Shown: positions 1 to 6,371 of the stretch, one piece after another
Position numbering within the stretch: position 1 is the stretch's first letter
How the letters are laid out: every line of letters begins with the position of its first letter
Source of the DNA: an uncultured cyanobacterium
Lineage (GTDB): Bacteria > Cyanobacteriota > Cyanobacteriia > Pseudanabaenales > Pseudanabaenaceae
Reading direction: 5' to 3'
Length of the DNA: 7,992 nucleotides
Assembly (NCBI GenBank): GCA_903819605.1
Contig: CAIJEA010000192.1
Location: 1-7,992, forward strand
Notes under the pieces: generated by a model
Databases searched by the model: none
Told to the model about the DNA's origin: nothing
The model's input: only the letters and a program-made list of their open reading frames with translations
Program-made: the position numbers and the translations under genes

Positions 1-2
1 AT

Positions 3-143
3 CGCTACGAAGTGCAAGGTGAACTTGGACATCTAATTCGTCAAGCTGCCTACCTTGAGTTACTACCCACAATAGCCCTCAACTTTAAGGGAACAATTGA
101 ATGGATCTCTGATGAGCTTTTCCAGAGATGTGCTGTAGTATGA
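3..143 (+). CDS. C-terminal fragment of an unrecognised protein (5' end outside window)
   Basis: One reading frame is open from the window edge to a TGA at 141-143 and gives 46 residues, beginning RYEVQGELGHLIRQ and ending DELFQRCAVV. The other two + frames close within the first 36 bases. The fragment has an ordinary soluble composition with amphipathic, helix-like stretches and no motif that I recognise, so I give no function. The stop lies just ahead of a palindromic element (161-251) whose hairpin could end transcription. An open frame this short can occur by chance, so the coding call itself is only moderately supported. Confidence 0.4.
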   Translation, partial: RYEVQGELGHLIRQAAYLELLPTIALNFKGTIEWISDELFQRCAVV

Positions 144-160
144 GATCCATCCGTTCTGAA

Positions 161-251
161 ATAGCAGTCCTAAGTCATATGTGAGAAAGGCAAGGGGCTT
201 AAGCCCCTTGTTATAAGATTTTATTTCTCATGACTGATTTAGCAATTCATA
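161..251. repeat. Small inverted-repeat (MITE-like) element, diverged copy
   Basis: The left arm at 161-188 matches 25 of 28 bases of the left end of the element at 6224-6337 (at 6225-6252). The right part at about 225-251 (tctcatgactgatttagcaa and onward) is a degraded inverted counterpart with the same tctca...atttag pattern. The centre differs from the other copy: it is a perfect 20-bp palindrome at 191-210. Shared ends with a different core fit a non-autonomous element family mobilised in trans, but no transposase is present here. The exact right boundary is uncertain. Confidence 0.6.
191..216 (+). terminator. Possible intrinsic terminator hairpin in the repeat
   Basis: The perfect palindrome caaggggcttaagccccttg at 191-210 can fold into a GC-rich hairpin of up to about 8 bp with a tight loop. 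It is followed by an AT-rich stretch (ttataagatttt), though not by a clean T-run. It lies 48 bp after the stop of the partial upstream gene. It may therefore serve as that gene's terminator, which is inference from position and shape only. Confidence 0.35.
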
Positions 252-264
252 TAGGTTTAAAACA

Positions 265-1404
265 ATGATTATTTATGAAGATGCCGAAGTTATGGAAACC
301 CATAATAGCAATTTGGCTGAGACAACGCAGCGCGATCGCGTGGCAGTTTTACTTGCTGGATATGGTGAAGTGGAATCTTTTCGGGAACTGAGTCTTTATA
401 ACCAAGCTGCAACTAAGTACATTGCATCGCAATTCCTGCCAATTCCAAAATGGCTATATCCTATAGCTGGCAAACTTCTGGCGCTTCAAGATTTATACAG
501 TTTTGGTGTTAAGCATCATCATTTTATATCGCCTGAAAATGCGATCTTTGAGAAACAACGTCTGGGACTTGAAAAGCAGCTAGAATCTCAATGGGGCGTC
601 TCAGTGCAAGTATTCAAAGGCTTCTATTTCTGCCAGCCATTTTTGCAAGATGTCGTTACAGATATCATTAAGCAAGGTTTTCAGAATTTACTAATCTATC
701 CGTTACTAGTGGTAGATTCTGCTTTTACGGGTAAAATCGCTGTCGAGCAAGTTAATGAAGTTATTGGAGCAACTGTACCTGAGCATGACCCAAATCATGC
801 CATCTTTAAAGCAATTCGCTATATTCCTGCCTTTGCAACGGAACCTGCTTACATCGATCTGATGGTACATCAGATTAGAGAAACGCTGAATCAATCTCCT
901 AGCCTCTTTTTTGAGTCGCGAATTGGAATTGTCTTAACGGTTCATGGTGGTCCCGAACAGGCACAGGGACTATTAACGGGTGTGATTGATGGACAAGAAC
1001 TGTACGATCGCGTTCAGGCACAATTACAGCATCAATATCCGCTGATCTCCATCGGTTGGGTAAATCACGATATGCCCTTTATTAAATGGTCACAGCCCGA
1101 TCTCAAACAAGCAGCGAAAAGCTTAATTACAGCAGGTGCTCAAACGATTCTATTTAAACCACTTGGTTGGGTGACAGATAATTATGAAACCATTCTCGAA
1201 GTGGATGATGCAATTAAATCTTTACAGAGTCAATATCCCAGTGTGACTTACACAAAACTCGGCTGTGTCAATGATGACCCTGATTTTCTAAAAATCTTAG
1301 CAGCATGGGCAAATCCGCAAATTGAAGCAATGCTTGCTGTTAGTTCTGCAACTTACGCAGAAGAACGAAATGTGGGGGCAATTCATGAATTGCCCGTACG
1401 ATGA
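265..1404 (+). CDS. Ferrochelatase-fold protein (class II chelatase family), no CAB domain
   Basis: The 379-residue protein shows the two-lobed ferrochelatase pattern. The N-terminal lobe opens with RVAVLLAGYGEVESF (residues 25-39). The C-terminal lobe carries LTVHGGP with His227, at the place of the catalytic His of bacterial HemH (FSAHGLP in many). It also has PLGWVTDNYETILEVD with Glu308, matching the conserved Glu of the GFVSDHxETLxEID motif. A likely role is metal insertion into a tetrapyrrole, but substrate and metal are not shown. It lacks the C-terminal chlorophyll-binding-like (CAB) helix of ordinary cyanobacterial HemH, so I infer a paralogue and give no symbol. It ends 54 bp before a zinc-type ABC importer. 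The ATG at 265 has a weak tagg 9 nt upstream; an in-frame ATG at 292 is possible, since conservation starts only near residue 25. The last residues, NVGAIHELPVR, are encoded by a dispersed repeat and are probably not ancestral. Confidence 0.75.
   Translation: MIIYEDAEVMETHNSNLAETTQRDRVAVLLAGYGEVESFRELSLYNQAATKYIASQFLPIPKWLYPIAGKLLALQDLYSFGVKHHHFISPENAIFEKQRLGLEKQLESQWGVSVQVFKGFYFCQPFLQDVVTDIIKQGFQNLLIYPLLVVDSAFTGKIAVEQVNEVIGATVPEHDPNHAIFKAIRYIPAFATEPAYIDLMVHQIRETLNQSPSLFFESRIGIVLTVHGGPEQAQGLLTGVIDGQELYDRVQAQLQHQYPLISIGWVNHDMPFIKWSQPDLKQAAKSLITAGAQTILFKPLGWVTDNYETILEVDDAIKSLQSQYPSVTYTKLGCVNDDPDFLKILAAWANPQIEAMLAVSSATYAEERNVGAIHELPVR
1376..1395. repeat. Dispersed cyanobacterial palindrome inside the end of the chelatase-like gene
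   Basis: Bases 1376-1395 (gggcaattcatgaattgccc) form a perfect 20-bp palindrome. From memory, this is the core of a short repeat common in cyanobacterial genomes, whose translation appears as the peptide tail GAIHELP at the end of many unrelated proteins. Here it is read in frame as GAIHELP and supplies the last codons before the TGA at 1402-1404. It may also form a hairpin between this gene and the transporter genes. Confidence 0.75.
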
Positions 1405-1446
1405 AATACGGTTTTCAGGTCATTTTTTTGTGACTTCTACTATATT

Positions 1447-1451
1447 AAGGA
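1447..1451 (+). promoter_or_regulatory. Ribosome binding site of the metal-binding lipoprotein gene
   Basis: The sequence aagga lies 7 nt before the ATG at 1459. It supports this start, which also gives a complete signal peptide ahead of the lipobox. No palindrome resembling a Zur box is visible in the 54-bp gap after the chelatase-like gene. Confidence 0.6.
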
Positions 1452-1458
1452 TATTTAA

Positions 1459-2532
1459 ATGTTTTATCTCAAGAATCTTTATCGTTGGCTGTCTACGATC
1501 ACGATATCGGCGATCTCGTTAGGAAGTTGCACAGCAAATGCACCTTTAATCAACACCAATTCTAATTCTTCGCAATCTCCCACTAAAAGATTGCGAATAG
1601 TGACAACCTTCATTCCGATTACCGACTTTACTAAGGCTGTGGCAGGCGATCGCGCAGATGTGACACAACTGCTACCAACCAATGTCGGTCCTCATGACTT
1701 TCAGGCAAAACCAGAGGATGCTCAGAAGCTGACAAAAGCTGATGTCCTGATCGAAAATGGATTAGGAATGGAAACATTTCTAGATGAATTGATTAAAAAT
1801 GCAGGTAACTCTAACTTGAAGATAATTGACTCTAGCAAAGGAGTACAAACAATATTGATAGATGCGATCGCTGGCAAAAAACAAACTCAATCCAAACAGG
1901 TTTCGTTCAATCCCCATATCTGGCTTGACCCTAAACGAGCCATTCAGCAAGTAGAGAATATTCGCGATGGACTTGTTGCCGCCGATCCAGATGGGAAAGA
2001 TATTTATATTATTAATGCCGCCGCTTACACCGTCAAACTTCAGAAATTGGATAGTGAATTTACGCAAAAGCTGCAACCCTATGCTGGCAAAACCTTTGTA
2101 ACTTACCATGACTTTGCTCCCTACTTCGCTCAAAGCTATAATCTAAAAGCACAATTTTTGGTAGGCATTCCTGAAGAAAATGCCTCACCTGCGGATGTGA
2201 CGCGAGTGATTAATGCAGCAAAAGACTCAAAGTTGAAAACTTTACTAACTGAACCTCAAGCCGTGGGAAATCCATTTTCAGCCCTAGCTAAGGATTTGAA
2301 CGTGCAGATCGGTAATTTCGATCCGATGGAAACAGCGATCGCCACAGGTGTACTGCCAGATTATTACTTCAGTACGATGCGTCAGAACTTAACTAATTTA
2401 GAATCTGCTTTCGGAGCGAAACCTACTCTTTCATTTCTACCCAACAAATCCCAGTCTGAATTTTTGACAAGGAGTTTCAACCAGTTTGCTAATAGCGGTT
2501 TTGATTTTACCGTAGGCAAAATCAAAACTTAA
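1459..2532 (+). CDS. znuA: Metal ABC transporter substrate-binding lipoprotein, zinc type (ZnuA-like)
   Basis: This is a cluster A-I (TroA/ZnuA-like) periplasmic binding protein of 357 residues, which captures Zn2+ (or Mn2+) and hands it to the permease. The N-terminus has a basic start, a hydrophobic segment and the lipobox-like LGSC, so Cys24 would be lipidated. A low-complexity Ser/Thr/Asn linker follows to about residue 42. Expected metal ligands are visible: His79 (NVGPHDF), His153 (NPHIWLDP), His217 (TYHDFAPYF) and Asp288 (FDPMETA). A His at the third position is typical of zinc proteins; manganese proteins such as MntC have Glu there. The His-rich loop found between the first two ligands in many ZnuA proteins is absent, the segment being short and Lys/Gln-rich (about 138-148). 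The ATPase and permease genes follow on the same strand, 80 bp and then 12 bp apart. The family call is firm; zinc over manganese is inference. Confidence 0.88.
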   Translation: MFYLKNLYRWLSTITISAISLGSCTANAPLINTNSNSSQSPTKRLRIVTTFIPITDFTKAVAGDRADVTQLLPTNVGPHDFQAKPEDAQKLTKADVLIENGLGMETFLDELIKNAGNSNLKIIDSSKGVQTILIDAIAGKKQTQSKQVSFNPHIWLDPKRAIQQVENIRDGLVAADPDGKDIYIINAAAYTVKLQKLDSEFTQKLQPYAGKTFVTYHDFAPYFAQSYNLKAQFLVGIPEENASPADVTRVINAAKDSKLKTLLTEPQAVGNPFSALAKDLNVQIGNFDPMETAIATGVLPDYYFSTMRQNLTNLESAFGAKPTLSFLPNKSQSEFLTRSFNQFANSGFDFTVGKIKT

Positions 2533-2600
2533 AATTCTTACTAAGATTGATTTTTGTTTTCAAGAGAGTACGCACCTATTTGAAAAATGCTATATAGCTT

Positions 2601-2605
2601 GAGGA
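2601..2605 (+). promoter_or_regulatory. Ribosome binding site fixing a TTG start for the ATPase gene
   Basis: The sequence gagga sits 7 nt before the TTG at 2613. The same frame meets a TAG at 2595-2597, and no ATG or GTG lies between that stop and the TTG. The encoded N-terminus (KEIVLSVEKLTVYRD) matches the usual start of such ATPases, so TTG is the likely initiator. Confidence 0.7.
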
Positions 2606-2612
2606 AATTGAC

Positions 2613-3377
2613 TTGAAGGAAATTGTATTGTCAGTTGAGAAATTAACTGTTTATCGTGACACCTATGAAGCTATACAGGATGTTTCTTTCACTTTGGAAT
2701 CTGGAACAGATACATCAATTGTGGGACCTAATGGAGGCGGTAAAACAACATTAGTTCAAGCCATTTTAGGAATCCTACCCCGACGTTCAGGACAAATATC
2801 GATTTTGGGTCAAACTCTTAGCCCTAAAGGATTTCTGCCGCCACGCATCCGTCAACAGATCGCTTACCTTCCCCAAAATTTTGAAGTCGATCGCCGCATT
2901 CCCATGACCGTAGAAGAACTGGTGGGCTTAGGTTGGGATAAATTAGGATTCCAGTTACCTTGGACAAACCGTAGAAAACGAGGTCACGCCGTTCGAGAAG
3001 CTCTAAGCCAAGTCAACGCAATCCACCTCAGACATCAACTAATTAATGGGCTTTCTGGTGGTGAATCGAAACGGGTATTACTTGCCTATTGTTTAGTTTC
3101 TCCTCGTCGATTATTAATTCTGGATGAAGCCCCTGCGGGGTTAGATATTCGGGCTGAGGCAGAGTTTTATCAATTGCTGTATCAACTCAAACAAGAACAA
3201 GATTGGGCAATTTTGCAGATCTCCCACGACCTAGATATGGTCAGAAAGCACTGCGATCGCGTCCTCTGCCTAAATCGTACCCTTCGCTGTCAAGGCATCC
3301 CAGATGTGGCTCTCTCTCCCGATAGTCTCTCTAATCTCTACGGAACTGAATTTGTGCGCTATCGCCATTCCCATTAA
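2613..3377 (+). CDS. znuC: Metal ABC transporter ATP-binding protein (ZnuC-like)
   Basis: This 254-residue ABC ATPase powers import by the neighbouring permease from the cytoplasmic face of the membrane. All nucleotide-binding motifs are intact: Walker A GPNGGGKTT (residues 38-46), Q-loop Gln88 (LPQNFEVD), signature LSGGE (147-151), Walker B LLILDE ending at Glu172, D-loop GLD just after it, and switch His205 (QISHDLD). Length and the PQNFEVDRRIPMTVEELV segment fit the zinc/manganese importer subfamily. It has a TTG start supported by a gagga ribosome binding site. It lies 80 bp after the binding-protein gene and 12 bp before the permease gene, so ATPase and permease are almost certainly co-transcribed. 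No promoter was recognised in the 80-bp gap. Confidence 0.92.
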   Translation: MKEIVLSVEKLTVYRDTYEAIQDVSFTLESGTDTSIVGPNGGGKTTLVQAILGILPRRSGQISILGQTLSPKGFLPPRIRQQIAYLPQNFEVDRRIPMTVEELVGLGWDKLGFQLPWTNRRKRGHAVREALSQVNAIHLRHQLINGLSGGESKRVLLAYCLVSPRRLLILDEAPAGLDIRAEAEFYQLLYQLKQEQDWAILQISHDLDMVRKHCDRVLCLNRTLRCQGIPDVALSPDSLSNLYGTEFVRYRHSH

Positions 3378-3389
3378 CCCAATGAATCT

Positions 3390-4244
3390 ATGTTTCTTCA
3401 AGCAGAACTTACTCACGTTATCGAGCTATTTCAACTCCCCTTTATGCAACGCGCCTTGATGGGCGGCGTACTCACAGGGACAATGGGTGGAATTTTAGGA
3501 AGCTTTACAATTTTACGGCAATTGTCTTTCTTCTGTGATGCATTAGGACATTCAGCCCTATTGGGCATTAGCATCGGATTTCTATTAGGACTCAATCCAT
3601 CCCTAGTTTTACTTCCCTTCGCCGTTATCTTTGCTCTAACGGTGTCATACCTGCTGGAACATACCCGTTTATGGACAGATGCCCTGCTCAATATTATCTA
3701 TTCCTCATCTTTAGCGATCGCCATCATTATTCTTAGCTTTGTCGGTCAGTACAAAGGTGGACTAGACAACCTATTATTTGGCGATATTCTCGCAGTCCAA
3801 GAGATAGATTTAGTTTTAAGTAGTTTGCTGTTAGTTGTTTGCATTTTATTCATTGGGTTGACATTACGAACCCAGATGTTACTGACCCTAAATGAATCCT
3901 TGGCGATCGCTCGTGGTGTATCAACATCAACGCATCGGACGATTTTTATCGTACTGCTCTCGTTAGTGGTAGGAATTTCGATTAAGGCGATCGGGGTTTT
4001 GTTAGTGAGTGCTTTTGTGGTAATTCCAGCCTGTGCAGCCCGAATGCTTAGTCACACCTTCATTCATTATGTCTGGCTTTCAGCCGCCCTAGGAGCATTA
4101 AGCGCAGTGGTTGGGATGGTGATTTCCGCTTGGTTTAATTTGCCCTCTGGACCCAGTATTGTGGCGACACAATTAATCATCTTTCTAACCGCAATGGCTT
4201 TACCTCGTCTCCATTCATTCACTCTTCAATACAAGTCTTTGTAA
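3390..4244 (+). CDS. znuB: Metal ABC transporter permease (ZnuB-like, ABC-3 family)
   Basis: This 284-residue, very hydrophobic protein is the membrane channel of the importer. About eight or nine membrane segments can be drawn, for example near residues 20-40, 52-67, 70-89, 98-118, 139-158, 183-198, 199-217, 227-248 and 255-272. ABC-3 family signatures are visible: FMQRALMGGVLTG near the start, the CDALGHSALLGISIG stretch at 49-63 (coupling to the ATPase and early helix), and AIGVLLVSAFVVIPACAA at 200-217. The ATG at 3390 gives the typical short N-terminus before PFMQRAL; the preceding ribosome binding site is weak, which fits translational coupling to the ATPase gene 12 bp upstream. An ATG at 3382 is in another frame. 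Zinc is the expected substrate, from the binding protein's ligands. Confidence 0.9.
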   Translation: MFLQAELTHVIELFQLPFMQRALMGGVLTGTMGGILGSFTILRQLSFFCDALGHSALLGISIGFLLGLNPSLVLLPFAVIFALTVSYLLEHTRLWTDALLNIIYSSSLAIAIIILSFVGQYKGGLDNLLFGDILAVQEIDLVLSSLLLVVCILFIGLTLRTQMLLTLNESLAIARGVSTSTHRTIFIVLLSLVVGISIKAIGVLLVSAFVVIPACAARMLSHTFIHYVWLSAALGALSAVVGMVISAWFNLPSGPSIVATQLIIFLTAMALPRLHSFTLQYKSL

Positions 4245-4297
4245 AAGTAGAATTAGCTCAGCATAGTTAGGGATTAAGTAGTAACTAGACAAATCAC

Positions 4298-4615
4298 ATG
4301 GAAACAAAATTGATCGAAATTCAGCCATCTAATTCAATCCCTTCAAGCCATAAAGCGATTGAACTTCGTCCTGCTGATATAATTTTCTTTGTTATCCTTA
4401 ACCTTGCGCTACTTTCAGCGATCGCTATTCCTATCTATGCTTTTATTGCTAAGCGAAAGCGGGCTTCATTTGGCTTCAAACCACCACCCAAGTTTATATG
4501 TCATCGCTGTCAATATTTTAGTGATAACAGCTATCTTAAGTGCGCTCTCCATCCAGTAACTGTAATGACTGAAGAAACAATTAATTGTGCAGATCATCGC
4601 CTAATTAATTCGTAG
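4298..4615 (+). CDS. Small single-pass membrane protein with Cys/His-rich tail, function unknown
   Basis: This 105-residue protein has a polar N-terminus, one hydrophobic segment at about residues 27-51 and a basic stretch KRKRAS at 53-58, which by the positive-inside rule places the tail in the cytoplasm. The tail holds four cysteines, Cys68-x2-Cys71-x10-Cys82 and Cys97, plus His69, His85 (CALHP) and His100 (CADH). The spacing resembles a small zinc ribbon or iron site, but no specific family can be named. It lies 53 bp after the permease gene and 42 bp before the FAD oxidoreductase gene on the same strand. Metal binding and a link to the importer are inference; it could equally belong with the redox gene downstream. 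No good ribosome binding site precedes the ATG. A HIP1 site within the frame and the ordered composition support it as a real gene. Confidence 0.7.
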   Translation: METKLIEIQPSNSIPSSHKAIELRPADIIFFVILNLALLSAIAIPIYAFIAKRKRASFGFKPPPKFICHRCQYFSDNSYLKCALHPVTVMTEETINCADHRLINS

Positions 4616-4657
4616 CTGAAGTTTCTAAAGCCCTCAAAAATAGCGGAAATCTATAAT

Positions 4658-6196
4658 ATGGAACCAGATTACCTGATTCTCGGTAGTGGTTTATCAGCAT
4701 TGACCTTTGGGGCTTTGATGGCAAACTCTGGCAAGACTGTGCAAATTCTCGAAGCCCATGAGCATCCTGGTGGTTATGGACATACGTTTACGATGGCGAA
4801 GAAATATACCTTTAACGCGCAATTTCACTATGTCTGGGATTGTGGTGAAGGTCAAACCGTCAATCGGGTACTCAAAAAACTAGGCTTGGATCGGGAAGTG
4901 ACCTTTGAACAATATGACCCTAATGGCTTTGACCATATGCGAATGCCAAATTATGCCTTGGACATTCCCTCAGAACCAAAGGAACTGATCCAGCGATTGT
5001 CTGCACTGTTTCCTGATTATGGCGATCGCATTAGCAAGTTCGTCAACGAAGTGGAAAAGACTGGTACAGGCTTAAAAAAACTGTCTCCGCCAATCAAGCT
5101 AATTGAACTACTCAAACATCCAGATGAGATATTCTGTACCGCCCAGTATCTCCATAGCACACTTCAAGATGTATTTAACAAGTTTCAGTTGCCCCAAGCT
5201 GCTCAGACTCTATTAGCTCTGCAATGGCTTGATTTTTTACTACCTCCAAATCAACTCTCGTTTTATGCTTGGGTTGCCTTGTTCCGAGGCTATCAAGCAG
5301 GTGCTTTTTATCCAACCCAACATTTTGAGAGCGTGATCAATGCATTGGTTAAGGTAATTGAATCACATGGAGGACAGGTATTGCTTAACCACGAAGTTAC
5401 GAATTTTAGAGTCACAAATAGAACGGTGACAGGAGTTCAGGCGATCGATCTCATTACTCATCAAACCCACGAATTTACGGGTGATACTGTGATTTGCAAT
5501 ATTGACCCCAAAAAAGCCGCAAAAATGATTGGTGAGGAAAAGTTCTCCAAAACTGTACGCCGAAAACTCAATTATGAATATTCGGCATCTAACTTCATGG
5601 CTTATTGTGTCGTCAAAGATCTCGACCTGCGAGACTACGGATTTGGCAAGTGGAATCTCGCGCATAGCGGACATCAAGACTTGAATGAATCCTTCTCGCA
5701 GATGTACGATCACCATGATTTTTCTAATCCTAGTTTTGCGATTACAACGCCTACTCTATTGACAAGAGTGAGTCGAGACTGCCCTGAAGACTGCCAGATT
5801 GTGGAATTTCTTACCGTGGCAAATTACGATTACTTTAATCAATTACGGAAGAGTGATGTCAAAGCCTACAATCAGAAAAAGCAAGAAATCCTAGACTCTA
5901 TCCTAGATGTTGTGGAAAAAAACTATGTACCGAATTTCAGAAAGTATATGGTCTTCCATATCACAGGCAGTCCTACTACTAATGAGCGTTTTTGCTGGAG
6001 TCCAAATGGAAATTCCTACGGTTCTATTCTGACTCCGCGCAATATGGGTCTGGGGCGATTAAATTACGAAACCTCACTCAAGCATTTCTATTTCTGTAAT
6101 GCTTCATCTGGCTACCCAGGTTTTGCTCCCACAATTTGGACAGGTACATTGCTCTATCAAAGATTATCGGGTGATGTGATCTTAGGCGATCGCTAA
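4658..6196 (+). CDS. FAD-dependent oxidoreductase, carotenoid isomerase / retinol saturase-like
   Basis: This 512-residue flavoprotein belongs to the phytoene desaturase-like superfamily. A Rossmann FAD site opens the protein: ILGSGLSALTFG (residues 7-18), the acidic end of the second strand at Glu32, and the family's HPGGYGHTF at 36-44. Further family marks are GAFYPTQHFESVINALV (215-231), GGQVLLNHEV (238-247), VICNIDPKKAAKM (278-290), and the C-terminal FAD motif ASSGYPGFAPTIWTG near 482-496. Length and the GSPTTNERF-containing tail resemble CrtISO and all-trans-retinol 13,14-reductase proteins, which isomerise or saturate double bonds of polyenes. The exact substrate cannot be read from sequence; a carotenoid or other isoprenoid is only a family-based guess. 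The start at 4658 places the FAD motif right at the N-terminus, as expected, with a weak cgga about 10 nt upstream. The gene is followed after 27 bp by a hairpin element. Confidence 0.8.
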   Translation: MEPDYLILGSGLSALTFGALMANSGKTVQILEAHEHPGGYGHTFTMAKKYTFNAQFHYVWDCGEGQTVNRVLKKLGLDREVTFEQYDPNGFDHMRMPNYALDIPSEPKELIQRLSALFPDYGDRISKFVNEVEKTGTGLKKLSPPIKLIELLKHPDEIFCTAQYLHSTLQDVFNKFQLPQAAQTLLALQWLDFLLPPNQLSFYAWVALFRGYQAGAFYPTQHFESVINALVKVIESHGGQVLLNHEVTNFRVTNRTVTGVQAIDLITHQTHEFTGDTVICNIDPKKAAKMIGEEKFSKTVRRKLNYEYSASNFMAYCVVKDLDLRDYGFGKWNLAHSGHQDLNESFSQMYDHHDFSNPSFAITTPTLLTRVSRDCPEDCQIVEFLTVANYDYFNQLRKSDVKAYNQKKQEILDSILDVVEKNYVPNFRKYMVFHITGSPTTNERFCWSPNGNSYGSILTPRNMGLGRLNYETSLKHFYFCNASSGYPGFAPTIWTGTLLYQRLSGDVILGDR

Positions 6197-6223
6197 ATAG
6201 CAACAGCAAAACAAACGATTATC

Positions 6224-6337
6224 TATAGCAGTCCTAAATCATTTATGAGAAAAATAGGGCTTCGACTTCGCTCAGCCAACGATATACGCTGGCTGAGCGA
6301 AGTCGAAGCTTCTCACAACTCATTTAGGATTGCTATA
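6224..6337. mobile_element. 114-bp near-perfect inverted-repeat element (probable MITE)
   Basis: The left arm starts tatagcagtcctaaat at 6224 and the right arm ends atttaggattgctata at 6337, its inverted counterpart with one mismatch in 16. The central part is a perfect 20-bp stem, 6259-6278 with 6290-6309 (gcttcgacttcgctcagcca and its complement), around an 11-nt loop. The arms in between also pair with a few mismatches and a short gap. It has no coding capacity. The ends begin and finish with TA, which suggests the TA target preference of IS630/Tc1-type transposases; this is inference. It sits in the gap between two FAD oxidoreductase genes. Transcribed, it would form a long hairpin that may end or stabilise the upstream message. 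Confidence 0.75.
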
Positions 6338-6371
6338 TGTACTATTCATTTTATTAATCTAGAGAACAATT

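Noticed and set aside
1405..1458. A Zur or Mn-responsive operator upstream of the binding-protein gene.
   Set aside because: Only a 4-bp dyad (gtca...tgac) is visible; no TGATAAT-like palindrome is present.
1322..1522. A 66-codon + frame bridging the chelatase-like and binding-protein genes.
   Set aside because: It overlaps both real genes in another frame, and its composition is unlike a folded protein.
1780..2133. A 117-codon - strand open frame opposite the binding-protein gene.
   Set aside because: It lies wholly within a well-supported gene, has no recognisable motif and is a frame shadow.
2589..2598. The 10-bp palindrome gctatatagc before the ATPase gene as an operator.
   Set aside because: It is short and AT-rich, has no similarity to a known metal-regulator box, and is not repeated upstream of the other transporter genes.
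4652..4657. A perfect TATAAT directly before the ATG at 4658.
   Set aside because: Used as a -10 box it would start transcription inside the gene, and no -35-like hexamer lies about 17 bp upstream.
5363..5716. A 117-codon - strand open frame opposite the CrtISO-like gene.
   Set aside because: The + strand protein has clear family motifs on both sides of this span, and the reverse translation shows no domain.
6330..6357. TTGCTA at the right end of the MITE with TATTAA 16 bp later, as a promoter for the COG2907-type gene.
   Set aside because: Both boxes match consensus at only 4 of 6 positions, and the implied transcript start would cut off the ribosome binding site at 6361-6364.
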